A stretch of DNA of 64,000 nucleotides from Desulfurococcaceae archaeon UBA285 (lineage in GTDB: Archaea; Thermoproteota; Thermoprotei_A; Sulfolobales; Desulfurococcaceae): contig DADP01000025.1 in the NCBI GenBank assembly GCA_002495025.1, positions 1 through 64,000 on the forward strand. Reading direction: 5' to 3'. This document shows, piece after piece, positions 57,482-64,000 of the stretch. Position 1 is the first letter of the stretch. Every line of letters starts with the position of its first letter. Below the pieces are notes generated by a model. It did no database searches. It had not been told where the DNA came from and saw only the letters and a program-made list of their open reading frames with translations. The translations under genes were made by a program, and so were the position numbers.

Positions 57482-58087
57482 TTGAAAATAGCTACTAAGA
57501 TATTAAAGTTGAAACAAGTCGAGGAAAAAGACGATAATGTGAGTATTACGGGCTTCCGCGTAGAAGACGAGAAATGGGATATTAAAGAAGTAGATAGCGA
57601 AGAATCACGTGAAAAAGTAATTAATAAACTACTCGAAGTAGCCGGTGAATACATGGTCCACGAGAAAACAAGTGATTCACCTGTACTAATAGAAGTTGAA
57701 ACACTCGGTCAAAAAGTAATTATTGGTGAAGGCGGAGATCTCAACGCGTCTACAGTGCTAATACCCAAACCACAATACCTACGTAGAATACTCTTTATTA
57801 AGTGTACAGAGCCCACTAACTGCCGTGTAGTATACGAGTATAAACCATCATCACAATTCATAGTATACGAGGGAAATCTATCAATAAACAATATAGACTA
57901 CGACTTCATTGTATTAGAAGGCAATGAATACACTAGAATAATCTATCCACACGAACTCCTCCTACCCAAACCAAAACCAAAAATAGAAGAGAAAAAGAAA
58001 AAGAAGAGGAGAAAAAAGTCTAAAAAATCAAAGACAAAGTCAAAGAGTAAAAAGAGAAAAACCAGGAAGAAGAAAAGTAGTAAGTAG
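57482..58087 (+). CDS. Uncharacterised protein with Lys-rich C-terminal tail
   Basis: 201 residues from TTG at 57482, six bases after AGGTG. A folded domain of about 165 residues with acidic helices and strands is followed by a tail of some 35 residues made almost only of Lys, Arg and Ser ([18 protein letters not shown]). The tail recalls nucleic-acid-binding tails such as ribosomal or chromatin proteins. The gene is divergent from the adenosine kinase gene and precedes the phosphorylase by nine bases. Confidence 0.6.
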   Translation: MKIATKILKLKQVEEKDDNVSITGFRVEDEKWDIKEVDSEESREKVINKLLEVAGEYMVHEKTSDSPVLIEVETLGQKVIIGEGGDLNASTVLIPKPQYLRRILFIKCTEPTNCRVVYEYKPSSQFIVYEGNLSINNIDYDFIVLEGNEYTRIIYPHELLLPKPKPKIEEKKKKKRRKKSKKSKTKSKSKKRKTRKKKSSK

Positions 58088-58095
58088 GTGGTTTA

Positions 58096-58827
58096 ATGCC
58101 CATTCACATAAAGGCCTCAAAAGAAGACATAGCTGAAAACGTAATTGCATCTGGAGACCCTGGTAGAATAGACCTCCTCTCAAACCTCCTCGAAGACCCG
58201 AAAGTAGTAAATACTCATAGAGGACTAAAAGTAGTTACAGGACACTATAAAAACAACCGTATAACACTAGCTACTCACGGAATAGGAGGACCGAGTGCTG
58301 CAATAGTATTCGAGGAACTAAGCCAGCTAGGAGCAAAGAGAATAGTGAGACTTGGAACAACTGGTGGAATTAGAAGAGATACTAGAATAGGCGATATAAT
58401 AGTTGCAACTGGAGCAGCATATCCTAGTGGTGGCTGTGCTCTAGGACAATACATGCCTGGAATTTGTGGAGCAACCTCGCCAGATCCTGTACTAACTACA
58501 CGGATAATAGAAGCTCTCGTAGAAAATAAAATACCATTTAAACAGGGACCAGTATTCTCTAGTGATGCATTCTACGCTGAATCACCTGATTTCGCTAGTA
58601 GAATGGAGCATTATGGAATAGTAGCAGTAGAAATGGAGGCCGCTGTATTATTCGGTCTTGGATGGATGCGTGGATTTCAAACTGCATGTGTATTAATAGT
58701 AAGTGATGTACTACACGGCGAAGAAGCCTTTAAGAAATACCTGACAACGGAGGAGCTAGCAGATTTATTTATTAAGACTGGAAAGATAATAATGGATGTA
58801 TATAGTAGATACTATAGAGGTGAATAG
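58096..58827 (+). CDS. Purine nucleoside / methylthioadenosine phosphorylase
   Basis: 243 residues of the NP-I phosphorylase family. Motifs are ASGDPGRIDLLS, THGIGGPSAAIVFEEL, RLGTTGGIR and the substrate loop VFSSDAFYAE with MEMEAAVLF-type VAVEMEAAVLF and SDVLHGEEA. It most resembles crenarchaeal methylthioadenosine phosphorylase/PNP of the Sulfolobus type. It splits MTA, adenosine or inosine with phosphate, salvaging purines. Just upstream of cysS on the same strand. Confidence 0.9.
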   Translation: MPIHIKASKEDIAENVIASGDPGRIDLLSNLLEDPKVVNTHRGLKVVTGHYKNNRITLATHGIGGPSAAIVFEELSQLGAKRIVRLGTTGGIRRDTRIGDIIVATGAAYPSGGCALGQYMPGICGATSPDPVLTTRIIEALVENKIPFKQGPVFSSDAFYAESPDFASRMEHYGIVAVEMEAAVLFGLGWMRGFQTACVLIVSDVLHGEEAFKKYLTTEELADLFIKTGKIIMDVYSRYYRGE

Positions 58828-58834
58828 AGACATT

Positions 58835-60277
58835 GTGTCAAATCAATTCGAGATAAAAATATATGATACCCTCTCTAAGAGTGAAAAACCACTTTATCCT
58901 CTCCAACCACAAACAGTTAAAATCTACGTGTGTGGACCCACAGTCTACGACTACACCCATATAGGTCATGGAAGAACATATGTAGTCTACGACTCCTTCA
59001 AGAGATATCTAAATCTTAGAGGATACAATGTAGTACACGTAATGAATATAACTGATATAGACGACAAGATCATAAAGAGAAGCCATGAAGAAAACCGTGA
59101 TTGGAGAGAAATAGTAGAAGAATACACCAAAGACTACCTTGAAGCCCTAGAGAAACTAGGTGTAAAAATAGACCACCATCCAAGAGTAACAAGCCATATA
59201 AATGAAATAATAGAGTTCATACAGAGACTCATAGATAAAGGATATGCTTATGTAACACCAAGTGGAAGCGTCTACTTCGAAGTAGACAAGTATGAAGACT
59301 ATGGAAGACTATCGGGTAGACTAGAAAAAGAATACTGGAATCAAGAACCAGAATTCCTCGGCGAAAAAAAGAAACCATACGACTTCGCTCTTTGGAAAGC
59401 AGCTAAACCAGGAGAACCATACTGGGAGAGCCCCTGGGGGAAGGGTAGACCGGGCTGGCATATAGAGTGCAGTGTAATGAGTTCTAGGTATCTAGGGGGT
59501 AGATTCGACATTCACGGTGGTGGAACAGACCTAATATTCCCCCACCATGAAAACGAGAGAGCACAGAGCGAGGCATTCTTCGACGAGAAGCCATGGGTAT
59601 CAATATGGATGCATACAGGACTCGTAATGGTTGGAGCAGATAAAATGAGTAAGAGCCTGGGCAATATTGTTCCATTAAAAGACGCTTTGAAGAAGTGGAG
59701 TCCAGGAGTTCTTAGACTCTGGTATCTCCAAGTACACTATAGAAAACCACTTGGATTTACAGATGAAGTACTAGAACAAGCTGAAAAACTCTATAATCGT
59801 GTAGTATCAGCTTACGAATTACTAGTCAAATTATCTAGAGAAGCCCGCGACCTCCACTACTTAAACGACAATGACTTAAAGATTGTTGCAGAATTAAACA
59901 ATATATATATAGAGTTCCACAGGGCATTAAGCAACGACTTTAATACACCAGAAGCTATAGCAGCACTCAACAAGTTGCTGACCACTATATATAGAGATAT
60001 ACAGTATAATCCAAAACACATGCTGGTTTCACTTGCATTGAAAACACTGAAATCAATTAACTACGTATTCAATATATTCGAGGAGGCCGAGCCAAGTAGA
60101 GAAGAAGTAGAACTAGATGGTTTAATCGGCATACTAGTAGATGTTAGAAGAGAACTACGAAAGAGAGGAATGTATGATCTAGCAGATACTATAAGGAGCG
60201 AGCTCGCTAAATACGGTATTCAATTAATGGATAAAGGACTTGAAACAACATGGATTAGAATTAAAAAGCCTGGTTAG
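58835..60277 (+). CDS. cysS: Cysteinyl-tRNA synthetase
   Basis: About 480 residues. The HIGH-type motif is CGPTVYDYTHIGHGR, the KMSKS motif is KMSKSLGN, and zinc ligands are seen in CGP, WHIECS and HHENE. An ATG at 58796 gives a longer frame overlapping the phosphorylase by 32 bases. The family N-terminus (here EIKIYDTLSKS) fits the GTG at 58835, or GTG 58820, near GAGGTG at 58817-58822. It charges tRNA-Cys. Confidence 0.93.
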   Translation: MSNQFEIKIYDTLSKSEKPLYPLQPQTVKIYVCGPTVYDYTHIGHGRTYVVYDSFKRYLNLRGYNVVHVMNITDIDDKIIKRSHEENRDWREIVEEYTKDYLEALEKLGVKIDHHPRVTSHINEIIEFIQRLIDKGYAYVTPSGSVYFEVDKYEDYGRLSGRLEKEYWNQEPEFLGEKKKPYDFALWKAAKPGEPYWESPWGKGRPGWHIECSVMSSRYLGGRFDIHGGGTDLIFPHHENERAQSEAFFDEKPWVSIWMHTGLVMVGADKMSKSLGNIVPLKDALKKWSPGVLRLWYLQVHYRKPLGFTDEVLEQAEKLYNRVVSAYELLVKLSREARDLHYLNDNDLKIVAELNNIYIEFHRALSNDFNTPEAIAALNKLLTTIYRDIQYNPKHMLVSLALKTLKSINYVFNIFEEAEPSREEVELDGLIGILVDVRRELRKRGMYDLADTIRSELAKYGIQLMDKGLETTWIRIKKPG

Positions 60278-60489
60278 AACAACTTCTTTAATTCATCAGC
60301 TAGTTTTACAATTTCTTCTTTTGAAGACAGCGTGTTTACCTTTCTCTTTGAAGTATATAGTGCAACTTTACCAGTTAGTTTATCGCGTACTCTTATAACG
60401 TCGTGGTCTTTAAAGCTATAGATGTCTAGCAACTCTATATTTCTACTTTTTAATTCTTCTCTTAGTATTACACTTGGTGTCTTTGGCAT
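60274..60489 (-). CDS. Small uncharacterised protein
   Basis: 71 residues from ATG at 60489 (MPKTPSVILREEL). A longer frame reaches 60630 but its first 47 codons are A+T-rich and non-coding in character. Compact alpha/beta pattern with IRVRDKLTGKVALYTSKRK and a C-terminal helix. No family recognised. Tail to tail with cysS. Confidence 0.6.
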   Translation of the reverse strand: MPKTPSVILREELKSRNIELLDIYSFKDHDVIRVRDKLTGKVALYTSKRKVNTLSSKEEIVKLADELKKLF

Positions 60490-60546
60490 AATCACACCCA
60501 TAGTTTTAATTAAATACAAAAAACAAGTCTTATATAAATGAATTAA

Positions 60547-60987
60547 GTGGTGTCTTGGTATTTGCAGAAACACTATATGAAACTGGAAAATAGATGCATA
60601 GAAATTAGTGTTGGAGGAGATGTAATTCAAATAGAATCTGGTTTAACACTAGAGTTAAGACAGAGGATAATTACAGCTACTGGTGTTACAGGGTATAGTA
60701 TTCACGAAATTAGAAGTGGAAAAAAGAAAGTAGTCTATTTATACTACCAGTCGAATAATACAGCGTGCCCAGAACAAGTAAAAACACAGGATGAGGTTTC
60801 AACACACTTAGCTAGTTTTAGAAGTATTAAAACACGAGTTGGTGGATTTCTCACTATTATCACGTCTGGACAGTTTATAGTAGACTATGTCGTTATAGGT
60901 GAGCGTGAAGTAGCTATTGTAATACCTGGAAAGAGACAGGTTTACATTGAGGAAAACAAGAACGTTGTTACAATCTATATTGTTTAA
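60547..60987 (+). CDS. Uncharacterised 146-residue protein
   Basis: Beta-rich throughout (RCIEISVGGDVIQIESG, AIVIPGKRQVYIEENKNVVTIYIV). No membrane segment. TTG 60562, GTG 60547 and ATG 60577 are candidate starts. The end overlaps the isopentenyl phosphate kinase stop by four bases on the opposite strand. Family not recognised. Confidence 0.5.
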   Translation: MVSWYLQKHYMKLENRCIEISVGGDVIQIESGLTLELRQRIITATGVTGYSIHEIRSGKKKVVYLYYQSNNTACPEQVKTQDEVSTHLASFRSIKTRVGGFLTIITSGQFIVDYVVIGEREVAIVIPGKRQVYIEENKNVVTIYIV

Positions 60988-61772
60988 TCCTCTCTATGTG
61001 TAATTAAAGTAGAATTTCTTGGAATACCGCCTCTAATAGCTTCTATAACAGATTCAACATCAAAGCCCGATACTACAACAACATCTATTTTTAACTCCAC
61101 AGCTAGTTTACTCATTGACAATACCTTTCCATAGATTCCACCAGTAGCATCTGCTTTCTCGTTTTCTCTTAGAAGCTTCAATACATCTTCGAGGTTTCCA
61201 GGCGTAATCTTATGAATTAGCTCTGGGTTTCTACAAGTCTTGGGATTACAATTATAGACTCCAGGTACATCAGTCAACAAGATCATTCTCTCCGGTTTTA
61301 AATACCTTGAAAGTAGTTCAAACACTCTCTCTGTTGATAAAACTATTGGTTTACTCTTCGTTGGAATACACTCACCATATAGAACAGGTATAATACCTGT
61401 TTCTACGAGGATTTCTACTGGTTTATAGAAGACGTCGAAATCTTTTTTCTCCTCGTCATAGTATACTATAGCACTTGTTTGAACACTAGTAACTGGTAGA
61501 CCCTTGTTCACCAAGTAGTCTACGATAATTCTATTTAGCGACCTGGTGGCTTCGTGGCATTTCACTAAGAGCTCTCTACCACCGCTCTCTCTGTGTTTTA
61601 ATACGGTGTAGTGTGCAAAACTACCTCCTCCATTACCCATAATGATCTTTAAGCTATTTATTCTATTTAAAACCTCGTAGAGTGATTTGAGTGCTTTATA
61701 GTTGAGTGAAACAGGGTTGTCTTTATTGGTTATAAAGCTTCCTCCGATTTTAACATATATGTATTTCTGCAA
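60984..61772 (-). CDS. Isopentenyl phosphate kinase
   Basis: 262 residues of the amino-acid-kinase fold. KIGGSFIT near the N-terminus, the GNGGGSFAHY loop with the catalytic His of isopentenyl phosphate kinases, LLTDVPGVYN and ADATGGIYGKV identify it. It phosphorylates isopentenyl phosphate to the diphosphate in the archaeal mevalonate pathway feeding lipid synthesis. Acetylglutamate kinase-like alternatives lack the SFAH loop. Confidence 0.9.
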   Translation of the reverse strand: MQKYIYVKIGGSFITNKDNPVSLNYKALKSLYEVLNRINSLKIIMGNGGGSFAHYTVLKHRESGGRELLVKCHEATRSLNRIIVDYLVNKGLPVTSVQTSAIVYYDEEKKDFDVFYKPVEILVETGIIPVLYGECIPTKSKPIVLSTERVFELLSRYLKPERMILLTDVPGVYNCNPKTCRNPELIHKITPGNLEDVLKLLRENEKADATGGIYGKVLSMSKLAVELKIDVVVVSGFDVESVIEAIRGGIPRNSTLITHRED

Positions 61773-61864
61773 TACTTTTACACCTGAAATCTATTATATT
61801 TATCCTAGTAAGTAATCTTATTTTTGAAACCGTGTTGAAACCGCGTTGTTTTGGAGGATAAAAC

Positions 61865-63238
61865 TTGCACTCTATTAAATCAACACTTGTAAAAACAAGG
61901 AATGTATTGTCGAGGGAATACATATACCTAGTAGTTGTAAACATTATTAATGTTTATTTAATGATCATTGGATGGAACTACTACGATGTAAATTACTTTA
62001 TTGCATGGTATAATGAATACTTTAAAACTGGTAGAATACTTGAAATCTATACATCTGAATTAAAAGTTGCTTATCCACCACTTGCAATATTCCACTTTGT
62101 ACTCACACACGCTGTTGCAACCTGGTTATTTGGTGAAAACCTACTAGCCCAGGTTGTAATAAACAAAATACCTCTTCTTATAGCGTTTAATACAATATAC
62201 TTTATACTACGTAGGCATTATGGTAGAATAGCTGGTTATTTATGGCTTGCTACTTTCTCAGCGTACTCGTTAATTCTAAGCTACCAGTTTGATTTAACAG
62301 CAAGTCTCTTTATTCTCCTCGCAATTACTAGTCTTAAATACAAAAAGTATACTGCTACAGGTGTTTACCTTGCACTAGCCAGTTTATTAAAGCAAACTCT
62401 AGGTGTACTAGCACTCCCTGTTGTACTATATCTCTACAAGAAAAGAGCTATTAGAGAGCTGAAACAGTTTTTACTAGGCGTGGTTTTAACTGTCGGTGTC
62501 TTTATAGCTCCATTCTTTATTACCTCGCCCACAGCCTTTCTAGATAAAATATTGTTCTTCCATGCGAGGAGGCCGCCGCAATATATGAGTATATGGGCTA
62601 TACCCCTATACTACTATAAATACGAATTGAACATTATTGTTGAACTAGTATCTACGGTATGGATAATACCGTTTCTAGCATACCTGGTACTTACAGTATT
62701 CAATATGTGGTGGAAGCTTGAAACAAACTATAATGATGAATACTTTATTATTGTAAAATACATGGTGTTACTAGTAGCTGGACTAGTATTTCTCAATAAA
62801 ATCGGCAATATAAACTACTTGGTGTGGACTGCTCCTCCACTAATAGTGTTTACTTCTCTACTCAGAGATCAAAAAGTGAAAAAATCCATTGTAAACCTCT
62901 ATGTATTCATTAACTCAATAATTAGTTTCGTATTTGGATTTATCATGTTTGCAACTCCACTGATTGCGGGTTCAGACTATATCTTTGTAGCAGAGGATTG
63001 GAAATGGGTACCGGCAGACAAGTTTATATATGATTGTCTCTCGTCAGACCCCTCAAACTTTGTATACGGGTTTATTATATTTCTACGTTCAATACCAGCC
63101 GTGAGAGAAGCAGCATACTCTATATCCATTACACACCACTATACCATGGTGTTTACTATATTGATTTATTCAATAGCGGCTTTCTACATAGTTTACTTGG
63201 TATATAAGTACAATGACAACCAGTCTCCGAGGGCTTGA
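61865..63238 (+). CDS. GT-C-like membrane glycosyltransferase
   Basis: 457 residues with about eleven hydrophobic segments. NYYDVNYFIAWYNEYFKTG and the following AYPPLAIFHF match the extracellular acidic loop (D/E-x-D-like) of GT-C mannosyltransferases of the DUF2029/GT87 kind. FDLTASLFILLA and LLKQTLGVLALP are further membrane landmarks. It starts with TTG, seven bases after GGAGG. Likely uses a lipid-linked sugar; substrate not determined. Ends six bases before dphB. Confidence 0.68.
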   Translation: MHSIKSTLVKTRNVLSREYIYLVVVNIINVYLMIIGWNYYDVNYFIAWYNEYFKTGRILEIYTSELKVAYPPLAIFHFVLTHAVATWLFGENLLAQVVINKIPLLIAFNTIYFILRRHYGRIAGYLWLATFSAYSLILSYQFDLTASLFILLAITSLKYKKYTATGVYLALASLLKQTLGVLALPVVLYLYKKRAIRELKQFLLGVVLTVGVFIAPFFITSPTAFLDKILFFHARRPPQYMSIWAIPLYYYKYELNIIVELVSTVWIIPFLAYLVLTVFNMWWKLETNYNDEYFIIVKYMVLLVAGLVFLNKIGNINYLVWTAPPLIVFTSLLRDQKVKKSIVNLYVFINSIISFVFGFIMFATPLIAGSDYIFVAEDWKWVPADKFIYDCLSSDPSNFVYGFIIFLRSIPAVREAAYSISITHHYTMVFTILIYSIAAFYIVYLVYKYNDNQSPRA

Positions 63239-63244
63239 GGAATA

Positions 63245-64000
63245 ATGCTGGTTTTCATTGGATTAGGCTATTCACTAAGACATTTAACTAGTGAAGCAGT
63301 GGAATGGATTAAAAAAGCAGATGTAGTATATGTTGATACATATACTTCTCTATATGAAGACCCTCTCGAAGACCTTAAAACCCTCAATTCAAATGCAGAG
63401 TTTATTTTTGCCAAGAGAAGAGATCTCGAGGGAAACGCCATTAGAGAAATAATTAATAGAGCAAGAGAAAAACTAGTTGTAATAGCTGTTCCAGGAGACC
63501 CCTTTATAGCTACAACACACGATGCAATACTCAGCGAGGCCATGGAAAACAATATTGAGTTTAAAGTAGTAAACGGCATTTCTATTTTAACACTAGCATA
63601 TAGTAGAACAGGTCTTCAAACCTATAGATTTGGAAAAATAGTTACACTTATATATCCAACACACTTTAAACCAATAAGTACAATTGAAACAATATATGAT
63701 AACTTGAATAGAGGACTCCACACGCTAGTACTATTAGATCTAAGAATTGAAGAAAACAAAGCTATGAGCATACCGGAAGCAACAAGTATACTTCTCGAAC
63801 TAGACTATGCTGGAAAACTCAGAGATAGAATAGCTATTGGACTAGCTAGACTGGGTTGGAGAGATGAAAAAATATGTGCTGATACCCTGGAGAAACTCGG
63901 GAGCTATAAATATCCGCCTCCACCACACAGTATAATAGTGACATCGAAGCCAGACCCTGTTGAAGAAGAAATAGTTAACTACTGGAAAAAACAGTGTAGA
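63245..64000 (+). CDS. dphB: Diphthine synthase (partial at the window edge)
   Basis: Starts at ATG 63245 after GAGG and runs off the window at residue 252 without a stop. Motifs are VFIGLGYSLRHLT, VVYVDTYTSL, AVPGDPFIATTH and LGWRDEKICADTLEKLG. DphB methylates the modified histidine of elongation factor 2 using S-adenosylmethionine. The family is about 255-265 residues long, so only a few are missing. Confidence 0.93.
   Translation, partial: MLVFIGLGYSLRHLTSEAVEWIKKADVVYVDTYTSLYEDPLEDLKTLNSNAEFIFAKRRDLEGNAIREIINRAREKLVVIAVPGDPFIATTHDAILSEAMENNIEFKVVNGISILTLAYSRTGLQTYRFGKIVTLIYPTHFKPISTIETIYDNLNRGLHTLVLLDLRIEENKAMSIPEATSILLELDYAGKLRDRIAIGLARLGWRDEKICADTLEKLGSYKYPPPPHSIIVTSKPDPVEEEIVNYWKKQCR

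Overview
The window looks like the chromosome of a hyperthermophilic crenarchaeon (Thermoproteota), most probably a low-G+C member of the Desulfurococcales. I see archaeal information-processing genes throughout: a TFIIB-type zinc ribbon, pelota, DnaG-type primase, family B DNA polymerase, two 20S proteasome beta subunits, aCPSF1, LSm/L37e, diphthine synthase, an AGOG glycosylase and an archaeal SRP RNA. There are also glycerol-1-phosphate dehydrogenase (archaeal lipids), tungsten-type aldehyde oxidoreductase and GH57 enzymes. The A+T-rich sequence favours cta, ata and aga codons. Many genes start with TTG or GTG about six bases after a GGTG or GAGGTG ribosome binding site. The genus is not certain. 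I found no CRISPR array, intact insertion sequence, rRNA or tRNA, and the coding density is very high.

Layout. 0-6.4 kb: PhoU-like protein, GT2 glycosyltransferase, CcdA-like membrane protein and three transporters (EamA, ArsB/NhaD-type, ZIP). 6.5-10 kb: a ferredoxin facing a two-subunit 2-oxoacid:ferredoxin oxidoreductase. 10-19 kb: MFS transporter, ferritin-like protein, proteasome beta subunit lacking Thr1, TFB-like zinc ribbon, Nog1-type GTPase, then the operon psmB / aCPSF1 / nadM / rtcA. 19-28 kb: egsA, FKBP, lsm-rpl37e-dnaG, polB facing pelA, nucleotidyltransferase and a site-2 protease. 28.0-28.3 kb: SRP RNA. 28.3-37 kb: threonine synthase, a surface GH57 amylopullulanase, a MalK-type ATPase, an interrupted membrane-anchored winged-helix regulator and a divergent glutamate-transporter homologue. 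37-43 kb: a GT-C membrane protein, a broken nuclease gene, and a tungsten aldehyde oxidoreductase with its radical SAM partner and a MoaD-like protein. 43-54 kb: RtcB, HisRS with a degenerate tRNA-splicing endonuclease subunit, AGOG plus HD hydrolase, CitG-like protein, phosphoesterases and ValRS. 54-64 kb: radical SAM enzyme, HAD phosphatase with two small coupled genes, TRAM protein, adenosine-specific kinase, MTA/purine phosphorylase, CysRS, isopentenyl phosphate kinase, a second GT-C protein and a partial diphthine synthase.

How they work together. Ferredoxin links the 2-oxoacid oxidoreductase and the aldehyde oxidoreductase, the usual redox currency of peptide- or sugar-fermenting archaea. 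The GH57 enzyme, MalK ATPase and regulator suggest alpha-glucan use. The psmB-aCPSF1-nadM-rtcA operon joins protein and RNA turnover.

No unmistakable new defence or mobile system is present. The best leads are the proteasome beta subunit with Gly in place of Thr1, the regulator interrupted at a T7 run, the glutamate-transporter homologue with a rebuilt binding site, the ferredoxin missing a standard cluster cysteine, the broken secreted nuclease, and several small uncharacterised genes in coupled operons.
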